This document shows, piece by piece, positions 17,172 through 26,262 of a DNA stretch of 64,000 nucleotides (position 1 is its first letter; each line of letters opens with the position of its first letter). Source of the stretch: Caldithrix sp. (lineage in GTDB: Bacteria > Zhuqueibacterota > Zhuqueibacteria > Thermofontimicrobiales > Sulfurfontimicrobiaceae). Under the pieces are notes generated by a model. That model had not been told where the DNA came from. It made no database searches and was given only the letters and a program-made list of their open reading frames with translations. Made by a program: the position numbers and the translations under genes. The stretch lies in assembly GCA_020722815.1 (NCBI GenBank), contig DYKB01000032.1, positions 1-64,000 on the forward strand, written 5' to 3'.

Positions 17172-17210
17172 CACAGATTTTTATCTGTCAAACTGGCAGA
17201 TTCTGTGGTG
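17172..17210. repeat. CCACAGA inverted repeat in the PhoD-GH20 gap
   Basis: CCACAGAT at 17179 can pair with TCTGTGG near 17203, with ATCTGTC in between offering a competing pairing. It could attenuate transcription between the two minus-strand genes or be another dispersed palindrome. Confidence 0.35.
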
Positions 17211-17263
17211 ATGAATTGAATTTGTTATCGAAATATTATCCCAATTAATCAACAGACCCGAAA

Positions 17264-19870
17264 TTAAAATTTAACTTCAATAATATGGGTCGCTCCCTCA
17301 GCTAATGGTTTAATATTATTCAAAATTTGAAAATTATCGCTATCCGGCTCCCCGATTTTGATTTCAAAAGTACTATTGGTAAATACTTTTGGGCGAAATT
17401 CATTGCCATTTATTCGGATTGTATAAACAATTTCACGATTTACCTCATCAATTACCTGAATCACAGGATTTGTTAAGCCTGTTACTTTGATGGTTGGTAG
17501 AAAAGCCAGCGGTTTTCGACCATAGTTGTCAAGTTGATTGAATATAATTGGCCATCCGGCATACTGCTCCGATGAAACTTTGGTAGGGTCAACCCATCTC
17601 GGCCAGCATTCGACAATGATATCCCGCGTGTTCTTCCGAAAACGAACAATCCCGTAGCCCGTTGCCCGATCATAGAGAATCGCTGGCTCTTTGCCCGTAT
17701 CGTAAGGATTTGAAACGGCATGAACCGTCATTTTATTACCAAAACCATCTTCAAATTCACCCGTGTATTGGGGTGAATTGGGATGTTGATTTTTTCCGGG
17801 CGTGTTGGGGAACCAGCGCCGTGGCCAGATATTCGAGATTGCCGGAACACAGAAGGCGAAACCGGCATCGTTCCAATCCTCGATTCCATATTGAATCGTA
17901 CTACCGAGGTGTTGATCGCCGGCCAGATGAAACGCGAATGCTTTTCGCATTTCGTGCAAAGTGGCGTTTCGTTCGGTTTGCGGCCAGCCATTGGAATCCA
18001 TATCCGTTACCGGTAGATCATTTTCCGGATATTCGCCTGGCTGAAAAATTTTCAATTTCGGGACAATAGCATCACTTGGGCCGCCGTCAGGGAGTGTGGC
18101 GATATTGGCAAAGATAGTTTGAGAAAGTACGACTTTCATCCAGGTTTGGTGCCGCCAATCACTGGCCCAATCTTTCAAAAAGTTTAATTGTCGGTCACCA
18201 ATAAGATGCGCGCCTGGCACATCGGCGTCTTTTTTGGGGTTAAATTCCGGATTTTGCGGCCAGCCATTCCAGATTTTTGCTTTGGGTAGCAAGGGTTTGG
18301 GTGCGGATTTAAATTTTCGATCCTCGATAATGGCAAAACTGATACCGGCATAATTCAAATCACAATAGTAAACACCAATTCCCTGCTGCACCGGCGTCGG
18401 ATCGTATGGATCCGGCAGATGACTGGTCTGGGTTCGTTCGACCATTTTGACAAATTCCGGTGGCATTTTATAACCACCGGTGTCCTGCCAGTCATGATGT
18501 GTTTCTTTTCGTTCCGCCTTTTTGCCTGCTTCGCCCCAGAGATTTCCATGAAAAACGTCATGATCATCCGGAATAGTGACCGATGGGCGATCACGCAATA
18601 ATATATGATAAGCCCAGCCATAGATATACCATTTTCGCAAATATTCAAAAATCGCGTTCTCCAGTGGCTCATATTGAACGCCATATCCGCCAACCCCTTC
18701 ATAAATTTGATCGCCACTAAAGAAAAGCAGATCGGGGTTATGGAATTTTACGGCTTCAACCAATTCATTATTCGGAAATCCCAGATCATTATTTCCGGTA
18801 AATCCGGCGACGACAATTTCATTCCTGTCGACAGGCTCTTTGCGAATTTCACCGGTAAAATAACAGCGCTTTAATTCATCTGTACCCGTAAAAAGATCAT
18901 ACATTAAGACGTAAGGCGTATTTTTTGAATTATCCCAGTTTTCCACTCGAAAAGTAGCTGTTCGCGAGAATGGATCAATGGGAGCGCTGGCAATTTGTTC
19001 AAAAGTTGAAGCATCGGCTTTTTGAATCGACAGGAAAACCTCCTGGCCATCTTTGGGACCGATTGGTGGCATTTGAGCGGTTAATTTCAGGATGTTTTTG
19101 CTTAAAGTATATTGGGCAAAAAGTACGGGTCCAAAAGTCTGACCTGGATGATATTCTAATTTACTTCCGGATATTTTCCATTCATCAAACCAGGCCACCA
19201 TCGATTCAGGGACTTTGCCCGGTTTGGAATAATGGCAACTTAATGCCAGATTGCCGGAAAGTGAACGACCGGTAATCGTATCGGTTTTCACAGAACCGAG
19301 GATTTGATGACTTTCGGGATTGAATGCTTCCAATTTGAGTTGATAGCCTGCCTCAGACGGTTTGCCACTGACGCGAAGTACTATGCCGGATTGCAATAGT
19401 GAAGTTGAAAGTTCCGGTTTCACTGTTGAATCTGGGTGGGTAATAAAAAGTTTACCGCCAGTGGTAATGCCCATTGGAATTCCCTTCCCGTGGACGGCAC
19501 TATCACGATAATCATCGAACTGGCCTTTGACGCCAACTAAAAAACCAATCCAGGCATCGTCTTCAGAAGATGGTCTGTCGTGAATTCCACCGACCTGGAC
19601 ACTCATCTCAAATTCGCTGTTCTGTAGACTTAATTGATGCGTGAGTAAATGGACATTTCGATTAGTTCCCGGAGTTCGGCATTCCAGTCGTCCATTGGCA
19701 ATCTGCCAATCCTGGAGCCTGTTCGCCCAATATTCTGGCCCAATCCAGATGCGTTGACATCCGGTGGGCCAATTGCTTGAAAAAGATTTTGTCGTTTCTC
19801 TTTTTGCGCAATTCGGCAGTAACAGCAGTTGACAAATCAGAAAAATACCAAAGGGAGTCAAATTTTTCAT
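17264..19870 (-). CDS. PhoD-like metallophosphatase lipoprotein
   Basis: 868 aa from the second of two adjacent ATGs (19870), better spaced from AGAGG than the first (19873). Lipoprotein signal LLLLPNCAKRE. The N-terminal half is a concanavalin-like / beta-sandwich region, followed by a calcineurin-type phosphoesterase core of the PhoD type: DLLFFSGDQIYEG (about residue 380), SVTIPDDHDVFHGN (about 430, the DDHD motif) and LAGDQHLGST (about 650). PhoD enzymes hydrolyse phosphodiesters or phosphomonoesters outside the cytoplasm. At nearly 870 residues it is much longer than typical PhoD proteins (about 500), because of the N-terminal addition. The neighbouring GH20 and GH2 genes suggest a role in using extracellular phosphorylated or glycosylated polymers (inference). 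Confidence 0.82.
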   Translation of the reverse strand: MKNLTPFGIFLICQLLLLPNCAKRETTKSFSSNWPTGCQRIWIGPEYWANRLQDWQIANGRLECRTPGTNRNVHLLTHQLSLQNSEFEMSVQVGGIHDRPSSEDDAWIGFLVGVKGQFDDYRDSAVHGKGIPMGITTGGKLFITHPDSTVKPELSTSLLQSGIVLRVSGKPSEAGYQLKLEAFNPESHQILGSVKTDTITGRSLSGNLALSCHYSKPGKVPESMVAWFDEWKISGSKLEYHPGQTFGPVLFAQYTLSKNILKLTAQMPPIGPKDGQEVFLSIQKADASTFEQIASAPIDPFSRTATFRVENWDNSKNTPYVLMYDLFTGTDELKRCYFTGEIRKEPVDRNEIVVAGFTGNNDLGFPNNELVEAVKFHNPDLLFFSGDQIYEGVGGYGVQYEPLENAIFEYLRKWYIYGWAYHILLRDRPSVTIPDDHDVFHGNLWGEAGKKAERKETHHDWQDTGGYKMPPEFVKMVERTQTSHLPDPYDPTPVQQGIGVYYCDLNYAGISFAIIEDRKFKSAPKPLLPKAKIWNGWPQNPEFNPKKDADVPGAHLIGDRQLNFLKDWASDWRHQTWMKVVLSQTIFANIATLPDGGPSDAIVPKLKIFQPGEYPENDLPVTDMDSNGWPQTERNATLHEMRKAFAFHLAGDQHLGSTIQYGIEDWNDAGFAFCVPAISNIWPRRWFPNTPGKNQHPNSPQYTGEFEDGFGNKMTVHAVSNPYDTGKEPAILYDRATGYGIVRFRKNTRDIIVECWPRWVDPTKVSSEQYAGWPIIFNQLDNYGRKPLAFLPTIKVTGLTNPVIQVIDEVNREIVYTIRINGNEFRPKVFTNSTFEIKIGEPDSDNFQILNNIKPLAEGATHIIEVKF

Positions 19871-19999
19871 CATGACCTCTTAAATTTTGGAGGATAGTTG
19901 GTAATATTTCAAAGATTCAATCCACCTCCGGGCGATAGCCGTGAGATAATTATTATAACTATTTGAATTTCAATAAATTACTATTGAATTACCACGGGC

Positions 20000-20163
20000 T
20001 TTAGAGGCTGTCCGAGAACTCCGAAAATTGTCATTGCGAGGAGCGTTTTGTGTGACGAAGCAATCTCCTATTGTTCTATGAAGGGATTGCGAGCCTAAAA
20101 AACAGGCTTCGGCAAAAAACGCCTCGCAATGACAGGGTTTTGAATTTTCGGACAGACGCTAAA
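20000..20163. repeat. Palindromic element with TCATTGCGAGG core, variant ends
   Basis: The core runs from TGTCATTGCGAGGAGCG at 20029 to CGCCTCGCAATGACA at 20134. The outer arms TTTAGAGGCTGTCCGA (20000) and TCGGACAGACGCTAAA (20148-20163) form terminal repeats that differ from the 4702 and 44281 copies. The element ends 3 bp from the stop of the lipoprotein gene at 20167. Confidence 0.65.
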
Positions 20164-20166
20164 TAG

Positions 20167-20670
20167 CTAATCTTTTAAATTATAGATGATCCAGGCACGG
20201 GATAAACCGGAAGTTTCGGTGTCTTCCGGTTTTAAATTTACATGGAAACTATGCACAAGTTGTTTCTGAATCGGGAATGTCCAATATTTTTTCATTTTTT
20301 GTGGTGCAATATTCTCGATATTTACCCCAAATTTTTTAGCAGCTTCACCAGGAGTGACCGGTTTTTCAAATTCGACAAAAAGATTTAATAATCGGCCATC
20401 CATTTCGGAATTTTCAAATGTAAAATTTATGGATTTTAAACCCATCTGTTTTTCCAGCAGAAACGGGCCGCCACTTATCTCTTTATTTATTTGAGAAATA
20501 GTGGGTAAAATTTTGGCCATTTCCCGACGTTCCTTATTATACCATTTAATTGGATTAAATTGTTCACCCGTATCAATCAGTCCCAAATCAGGAGGAGGGG
20601 TCGTTTCTTTTTGTGAGCAGGAGATAAAAAGAATTAATATGACGATGACAATAAAAATGACTTTATGCAT
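20167..20670 (-). CDS. Small lipoprotein of unknown function
   Basis: 167 aa, ATG at 20670 behind AAGGTAAG. The N-terminus is a lipoprotein signal (VILILFISCSQKE, lipobox Cys at about residue 18). The rest is soluble and predicted alpha/beta with no recognised family; it mentions a KFGV segment and ends in beta strands (AWIIYNLKD). It is the first minus-strand gene upstream of the PhoD-like gene, with a palindromic element between them, so co-transcription is doubtful. Confidence 0.6.
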   Translation of the reverse strand: MHKVIFIVIVILILFISCSQKETTPPPDLGLIDTGEQFNPIKWYNKERREMAKILPTISQINKEISGGPFLLEKQMGLKSINFTFENSEMDGRLLNLFVEFEKPVTPGEAAKKFGVNIENIAPQKMKKYWTFPIQKQLVHSFHVNLKPEDTETSGLSRAWIIYNLKD

Positions 20671-21325
20671 ATTCTTACCTTGTTATTGAAAATTTAATTT
20701 ATAAATATTTTGATTGAACGACAAATACCAGGGAATCTTAAATGAACCACTCTGTAAAGGTACAATTCTGCCATTCTGCGCGACGCGAAGAATCGACTTA
20801 ATTCTTTGAAGATTTATATGCTTTGCTTCTTTCGCGCTGTTCAGAATGGCAATCGCATGCTTTTTAGCGTGAACTCGTAAATTGTTTTTTCTGATAACGC
20901 TACTTTGAGTTCAGTGCTTCTAATGAGCAAAATGATTTTGGGATATTGATTCCTATCATGAAAGAAATTAAAAAGTTATCTATCCTGACCCAATCTTATT
21001 ATATCAAAAAATTACCTAAATGTCAAATATAATTTTTCAAAATTTTAAGGCAGCGAATCAAACTGAGCCCCCTGGAAAAATGATGCTTTTCTAAACTACT
21101 CGTTATGAGTTGTTTCTACCAGATAAAAAGGAAAAATTCAGCCCCGATTCTCTGGTAAATTTGGGAATTTCATAAAAAACAGTTGCGTTTTAAAAATAAT
21201 ATTCTATATTTTATTCTATTCATCCTCACAACTGTTGAATTTTGATATTGAAATACTTGTTATAATTTTGGATGAATTAATTATTTTGCAGTATCTGTTT
21301 TTTCTTACTCACTGTTATTAAAGAA
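20671..21325. other. Non-coding gap between divergent genes
   Basis: A TCATTCTG-type palindrome lies at 20769-20851 (TGCCATTCTGCGCG against CTGTTCAGAATGGCA). The AT-rich segment 20940-21325 must hold the promoters of the divergent lipoprotein and kinase genes, but no clear -35/-10 pair stands out. Confidence 0.5.
20769..20851. repeat. TCATTCTGAGCG-family palindrome, copy 1
   Basis: Ends TGCCATTCTG and CAGAATGGCA are exact inverted repeats; the inner part CGCGAAGAAT pairs loosely with GCTTCTTTCGCG. Other members are at 26263-26338, 53814-53897 and 60373-60446. Confidence 0.6.
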
Positions 21326-22051
21326 ATGGACGAACAAAGTCAGTTGAAAAAACAACTGGAATCTGAATACCAAAAATTGCAGGATCAGAATGCTGAATTA
21401 ATCCGTCTGCTGGAAAAAAGAGATACACAGATTCGGAAAATTCATCATCAAATTAAGAATAATTTACAAATTTTAGCCTCATTTATACGCTTACAATCTT
21501 TAAAACAGGAAGATGTCACGACGGCGAAGTATTTGAATGATACCGCCCTTCGATTAAATTTTTTTTCACTCATGCAAACCCACTTTTTTGAAGATAATCA
21601 TGAAATAGTTTCCCAAAAGAGCCTCGAAAATTTTATTTTTGACATAAAAAATTTGTTGCTACATACTTTTAAAATTGGTGTTGATCAGATAAAGTTTCTT
21701 ATTCGATTAGTAAAGATTGAAATAACAACCGATCAAATGATGACGGTGGGATTTATTTTAAGTGAGATATTGAAAATCATCCTGGAATTTAAACCAGGTG
21801 AAATACAAAATCGTGAAATCGTTCTTCGCACAAAAATATCCCAACATAATTTGTTACACCTGGAAATAATGGATAGTATTTTAAAAAATATGTCCTATTG
21901 TGAGCAATTTTTATCTAACAGTTTTGAAATAGAACTGATTCGATCTCTGGTTCAATATCAACTCCATGGCATAATTCACTTGCCGGATGAAAGAAACCGA
22001 ACCTTCTCATTTCAATTTGAAGTCAAAAGTTCAAAATCACCCGAATCGTAA
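21326..22051 (+). CDS. HisKA_2-type sensor kinase with divergent ATPase domain
   Basis: 241 aa, cytoplasmic. Residues 1-37 form a coiled coil. The dimerisation/phosphoacceptor box IHHQIKNNLQILASFIRLQS (about 39-58) is a clear HisKA_2 motif, with His at 40/41. The ATPase part keeps family landmarks (GFILSEILKIILEF where GLIVNELxxNALKH is usual, and IELIRSLVQYQLHGII near the end), but the N-box Asn residues are gone and the DxGxG loop is replaced by MDSILKNMSY. It may still be a phosphotransfer or dimerisation partner without kinase activity. The CheY-like gene 258 bp downstream is the likely partner. The ATG has only a weak ribosome binding site. Confidence 0.7.
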   Translation: MDEQSQLKKQLESEYQKLQDQNAELIRLLEKRDTQIRKIHHQIKNNLQILASFIRLQSLKQEDVTTAKYLNDTALRLNFFSLMQTHFFEDNHEIVSQKSLENFIFDIKNLLLHTFKIGVDQIKFLIRLVKIEITTDQMMTVGFILSEILKIILEFKPGEIQNREIVLRTKISQHNLLHLEIMDSILKNMSYCEQFLSNSFEIELIRSLVQYQLHGIIHLPDERNRTFSFQFEVKSSKSPES

Positions 22052-22156
22052 ATGATGAATTACCTTTTTAGGATTGTCTTTATTGATTAGCGGGAGATTT
22101 AGGTGAATATTAAGCAATAATGAGCGAAAAAATTTGGAGTATGGCACAAAAAATGC

Positions 22157-22188
22157 AAAAAGGCGCACCTTTTTCTGGCGGAAAAAGG
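22157..22188 (+). promoter_or_regulatory. Alternative-hairpin segment ahead of the response regulator gene
   Basis: AAAAAGG (22157-22163), CCTTTTTC (22168-22175) and GAAAAAGG (22181-22188) lie in series, so the middle arm can pair with either neighbour. It lies about 120 nt before the response regulator start. It does not match any riboswitch class I know; a regulatory role is speculative. Confidence 0.25.
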
Positions 22189-22309
22189 CAAAGAAATCGA
22201 CACCGAGAGGAGAAATTCATTAAGTCCGGAAAACAGGACGCCTGATGCCATTAACAGTTAGTTTTCTTCGAAAAATAAATTACTTTCTGGAAAAAATGGA
22301 GCAGAAAAA

Positions 22310-22681
22310 ATGGCTCGTATCCTCGTCGTTGATGATGATCTGAACGTACAGAAATTATTAAAAAAAGTTCTTGAGAATGCAGGTTATGAAGTATTGGTAG
22401 CCAGTGATGGCCCATCAGCCGTGACGATTGCCCGTGACCATCCTCCTCATTTAATCATTAGTGATATTCTGATGCCCGGAATGGATGGCATTGATACAAT
22501 GGTTGAATTACGTCGGGAATATCCACATGTAAAAGTCATTGCAATTTCTGGCGGAGGACATATTGCCCCGGAAAATTATTTGAAAATAGCATCTGAATTT
22601 GGTGCTACGCGAACTTTATTAAAACCATTTACGCCATTAAAGCTGATTGCGCTGGTTAAAGAAATGTTAGGCGAAGATTGA
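22310..22681 (+). CDS. CheY-like single-domain response regulator
   Basis: 123 aa receiver domain only. All key residues are present: acidic pocket D8-D9-D10, phosphoacceptor D52 in SDILMPGMDG, switch Ser80 in AISGGG and Lys105 in LLKPF. With no output domain, it must act by protein-protein contact or pass phosphate on. The ATG is preceded by GGAG. The HisKA_2-type gene upstream and the CcbP-type gene 121 bp downstream lie on the same strand. Confidence 0.88.
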   Translation: MARILVVDDDLNVQKLLKKVLENAGYEVLVASDGPSAVTIARDHPPHLIISDILMPGMDGIDTMVELRREYPHVKVIAISGGGHIAPENYLKIASEFGATRTLLKPFTPLKLIALVKEMLGED

Positions 22682-22802
22682 ATGTGTCCTGGCCATAAAA
22701 AATTTAATTGATTGTCGCATAAACATCGTTTTGCCTGGCTGATGCTCAATAGCCGTCGATGAGTATTATTGATGGGAGATAAACATAATCAGGAGGATAA
22801 AA

Positions 22803-23171
22803 ATGACTGAAATTGAAAAAGATGAGGCTCGGGAAACCAGAATTGAAGAAGAAATTATTGCCGATGCTGAAGATGCAGTGGAAAGAGCACTTGGATGGCA
22901 TCAATATCTTGAGAAAAAGATAAAATTTCCTTTTAAAGCGCGTTGTATCCTGAAGCGATCTATTTCACCACTGGAACCTGGCGAAGAAATTACTATCGAA
23001 GGAATAGGACCCCAAGAAGAATGTATGCATGAAATTTTTGTCATCGGCCGGTGGATGGACCGGCATATTGCGGTGCCACTCTACCAACTGGAAGCACTCA
23101 ACGGGGATCATGATACCCATCAGGCCATTACCGATTGGCTCTATTGGATTGCACGGGGGTATGAAATTTAA
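22803..23171 (+). CDS. Calcium-binding CcbP-family protein
   Basis: 122 aa, strong AGGAGG before the ATG. An acidic helical N-terminus (EKDEARETRIEEEIIADAED) is followed by the CcbP-type domain: ALGWHQYLEKKIKFPFKARC, ILKRSISPLEPGEE, a GIGPQEECMHEIFV segment and AVPLYQLEAL, closing with WLYWIARGYE. CcbP was described in cyanobacteria as a Ca2+-binding protein. Most proteins of this family are annotated only by domain. Here it follows a receiver protein, which might tie it to signalling (inference). Confidence 0.75.
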   Translation: MTEIEKDEARETRIEEEIIADAEDAVERALGWHQYLEKKIKFPFKARCILKRSISPLEPGEEITIEGIGPQEECMHEIFVIGRWMDRHIAVPLYQLEALNGDHDTHQAITDWLYWIARGYEI

Positions 23172-23702
23172 GAAGTGGCTTTGATAGCCAGGATTAAAAA
23201 GCAAAATAATAATTCTCTTTATTAATGCTATCCTCTCTGCAATGGTTTAATTTTTGCTTATCATTATGATAACCTGCATTTCAAATTACCATCAGCTTTT
23301 CTATTTCCCGATTTTTTGTTAAATGTAATTTGGATTCATTATTTGGATTTGATAAATATCAGGAATTCTGATAGAATCCGGTTGTTTTTGTAGGGATTGA
23401 ATTCTCATTAGTCAACTTTTACCAAAATTAGTGGTTAATAATTTACTTGAATTGCTCACGTATCCCATAAAAAAGGGGGAAGACCTTCGAAGTTGTTCTC
23501 GTGAGATGCATTTAATAATATGATTTCATGACGAAAACCTCGAAGGTCGGATTTTGGCCCACAATTTGTGAGTGGATAATTACTCACTGTTTTATCTTCA
23601 TTATTTTTTTTATTATGATCAGTTTATTAGCCAGGGAAACATAAAACTGCAAAAAGTCTAAATCAACATGGATGTTTTTTTCTAACCGATAAGGATGTGA
23701 TC
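23172..23702. other. Non-coding gap with one palindrome
   Basis: Apart from the GACCTTCGAAG/CTCGAAGGTC inverted repeat at 23487-23551, nothing was recognised. The rest is strongly AT-rich. Confidence 0.5.
23487..23551. repeat. GACCTTCGAGG-type palindrome
   Basis: GACCTTCGAAGTTGTTCTCG near 23488 pairs with CGAAAACCTCGAAGGTC ending near 23551, with GAGATG/GATTTC inside. A shorter relative (GACCTTCAAGG) forms the hairpin at 47372-47402. Confidence 0.55.
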
Positions 23703-24461
23703 ATGAGTTTGAAGATTGGATGTTCTGGATTTCAGGAAGCTCGAACCAAATATTTTAATGAATTTAATCTGGTTGAAATTCAACAATCATTTTTTCAGCC
23801 ACCGCCGATTGCAACGGTTCGGAAATGGCAAATTCAATCCCCACGTGACTTTGAATTTACAATAAAAGCCTGGCAATTGATAACCCACGAATCGACGAGT
23901 TCTTCTTATCAAAATCTGCGCGAGAATTTACCTGCAAAAACTTTAAATAGCTGTGGTTTGTTTAAACCAACCCGAATTGTTTTTGATGCCTGGCTTCGTA
24001 CAAAAGCCCTGGCCGAAGCGCTCAGCGCCAGAGTTGTTGTATTTCAAACCGCCAAAAATTTTATTCCGACCACCATTAATATCCAGAATATGAAGAAATT
24101 TTTTAATCAAATTGACCGCGGCGGCCTGAAGTGTGTATGGGAACCGCTGAATCGATGGCCTTTAAATCAGATTCAACAGCTTTGTCATGAACTCCAGCTG
24201 AGCTACACAGGTGAACCGACCTCCTTAAATCCCGTTTCTTTTGGCCCAATACGTTATTTCCGGTTAAAAGGTAAAAACGGTTTTCGATCGCGTTATACTG
24301 AAAATGACTTTGAATTTTTACAAAAGCTTGACAATAATGGAAAAAATTGTTATTTTATATTTAATAACGCCTCGATGCTATTTGATGCGAGAAATTTTTC
24401 AAAATATTTTTTTGAGAATAAATGTCGAACTGAAAAAAATGATCAATCATCCAAAATTTAG
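23703..24461 (+). CDS. DUF72 (YecE-like) protein
   Basis: 252 aa from the ATG at 23703, with AAGGA about 6 nt upstream (the in-frame GTG at 23697 overlaps this site). The DUF72 TIM-barrel landmarks are present: MSLKIGCSGFQEARTKYF at the start, FNLVEIQQSFFQPPPIATVR, SPRDFEFTIKAWQLITHE, ALSARVVVFQTAKNF, and YFRLKGKNGFRSRYTEND near the end. The biochemical role of this widespread family is not established. No operon partner: gaps over 500 bp on both sides. Confidence 0.85.
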   Translation: MSLKIGCSGFQEARTKYFNEFNLVEIQQSFFQPPPIATVRKWQIQSPRDFEFTIKAWQLITHESTSSSYQNLRENLPAKTLNSCGLFKPTRIVFDAWLRTKALAEALSARVVVFQTAKNFIPTTINIQNMKKFFNQIDRGGLKCVWEPLNRWPLNQIQQLCHELQLSYTGEPTSLNPVSFGPIRYFRLKGKNGFRSRYTENDFEFLQKLDNNGKNCYFIFNNASMLFDARNFSKYFFENKCRTEKNDQSSKI

Positions 24462-24694
24462 AAGCCATCAATTTTCAATTTTTCAGCGAATTAAACATGA
24501 TATCGCCAGATATCATTTACCTGCTTTCCAGACACAAAATTATCTCCGTTTTACGATAAATCATATCAAACACACAGAAAATTACTTTTACGATAGTCCT
24601 TTTTGGGGAACTTTTAATATCTTTCTGCACTTAAAATTCTTTCTTATGAACGATTTTGTTTAAAAAATTATTCAGAATAAAAATGAATTGGTGG

Positions 24695-25242
24695 TTAATA
24701 TTACAACGTTAAGTTTAAACGACTCATAAAACCTGAAATTTTAAAGTCGAAATTAATGATGTTCTTGATCAATGAAGGCTTCCCTTCTGTCCATAGCCGT
24801 CAGGTTAAGGCTTTAACTCATTAATAAACAAATGAATAGCCACGAGCTTTAGCTCGTGGATCATCATGCTCCCCCAATATTAAAGTGGGTTTTAACCCCC
24901 AGGAGTTTAAGGACTCGGGCTTAAAAGCCCGGTGATTATCGGGAGGCGTTCATGGAACCACGAGCTAAAGCTCGTGGCAATTCAATTATAACTTATTGAA
25001 ATTCATATTGTTATCACCTTAACCTGACGGCTATGCCCCTTCTGTTTTTTTTAAATTTTAAAAAACGGAATTAGGGGGAGAGTCGTCCGGTTCGCTCTCC
25101 CATTTTCGGTTTTTGAAAATGGGGGTGCGACAGAGGGGTCAATCTGGCATTGAAAACGACTTCCGCCGCGACAAAACGGCTCATTCTGAAATTGTAAATA
25201 GATTTATTTTTTAACTTCATTAACTTAACGTTGTAATATTAA
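24695..25242. repeat. Nested inverted-repeat element (548 bp)
   Basis: The ends are a perfect 21-bp inverted repeat: TTAATATTACAACGTTAAGT at 24695 and its complement ending at 25242. Inside, CATAGCCGTCAGGTTAAGG (24792-24810) and its complement (25017-25035) bound a second, 244-bp element. That in turn holds two 20-bp palindromes (24840-24859 and 24958-24977, CCACGAGCTTTAGCTCGTGG type) and a CGGGCTTAAAAGCCCG hairpin between them. A CTCTCCC-type repeat sits at about 25038-25142. No coding capacity. It looks like one mobile palindrome inserted into another. Confidence 0.8.
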
Positions 25243-25289
25243 TTATCGGGGCATTATTCATCTGAACCTGTTTGTAAATCGAGGGTATA

Positions 25290-26246
25290 ATGAGATACTA
25301 CATTGGTCTGGATTTAGGGGGGACAAATCTAAAATATGCATTGGGGGATGCAACGGGGAATATTTTAGTGAAGTTGACGCGGCCATCGTGGGCGGATAAG
25401 TCACAGGAAAGCATTTTTGTCAACATTTTTGCCGCAGTGGAAAAATTACTGGAAATTGCCAAAGAAAATGAGCTCGATGTCGCCGCAATTGGCGTTGGAA
25501 GCCCTGGAAATGTCGATTTCAATACAGGTCGTATTGTCGGACAGGCGGCAAATATCAAGGAATGGGCTGATGCGCCGATTCGGGAAAGACTGCAAAATCG
25601 GTTTCATCTGCCGGTATGGACTGATAATGATGCCAATATGGTGGCGATTGCCGAGGCCCGGGTTGGTGCTGGCCGGGGGTTTAATCATATTGTTTTTATA
25701 ACCGTCGGCACTGGGATTGGGGGCGGAATTATCATTAATGGACAGATGTATCGGGGGGGAAACTATAATGCAGCAGAAATTGGCCACATGTGTATTAACT
25801 ATCAGGGGAAAAAATGCCCCTGTGGCGGAACCGGCTGTCTCGAGCTTTATGCCGCAGCACCCGCAATAGTTAATTTATATATTTCCAAGCTCCGCGAAGC
25901 CGGTTACCAAGAGAATGAAGACCTGATTTCTACTGAACTTATTTTTGATCGGGCGAAAAATAATGATGTTTTAGCCCGTGAAACGATGGATTTTGCTTGT
26001 AAGATGCTGGGAATCGGGATTGCTAATGTGGTGAACTTGCTGAATCCGCAGGCTGTCATTATTGGCGGCGGTGTTGCAGAAGCCGGTGAGGATTATATTG
26101 GGCGTGTACGAAGATATGTATTTGAGCATGCCTTAAAACCTTCACTGATTGGTCTGAGAATTTTGCAAGCCCAATTGGGAAATGAGGCAGGGGTTACCGG
26201 GGCTATCATTCTGGCTGCTGATAATACGTTAAATTTTACAAATTAG
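25290..26246 (+). CDS. ROK-family sugar kinase (glucokinase-like)
   Basis: 318 aa; ATG behind GAGGG. The ATP-binding N-terminus is MRYYIGLDLGGTNLKYAL. The sugar-binding and catalytic region has VWTDNDANMVAIAE, then ITVGTGIGGGIIINGQMYRG, then AAEIGHM. The ROK zinc site CPCGGTGCLE lies at about residues 176-185. Members phosphorylate glucose, mannose, GlcNAc or related sugars in the cytoplasm, and some act as repressors; this one has no N-terminal helix-turn-helix, so it is an enzyme. The LarA-type gene lies 138 bp downstream with a palindrome in between. Confidence 0.9.
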   Translation: MRYYIGLDLGGTNLKYALGDATGNILVKLTRPSWADKSQESIFVNIFAAVEKLLEIAKENELDVAAIGVGSPGNVDFNTGRIVGQAANIKEWADAPIRERLQNRFHLPVWTDNDANMVAIAEARVGAGRGFNHIVFITVGTGIGGGIIINGQMYRGGNYNAAEIGHMCINYQGKKCPCGGTGCLELYAAAPAIVNLYISKLREAGYQENEDLISTELIFDRAKNNDVLARETMDFACKMLGIGIANVVNLLNPQAVIIGGGVAEAGEDYIGRVRRYVFEHALKPSLIGLRILQAQLGNEAGVTGAIILAADNTLNFTN

Positions 26247-26262
26247 GTTGTTGTTACGGATC

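Noticed and set aside
22140-22300. Known riboswitch (c-di-GMP or similar) ahead of the response regulator gene
   Set aside because: The conserved core words and stem order of c-di-GMP and other common classes are absent; only generic hairpins remain.
24304-24663. 119-codon frame overlapping the end of the DUF72 gene
   Set aside because: It overlaps the conserved C-terminus of DUF72 in another frame and its tail is AT-driven low complexity.
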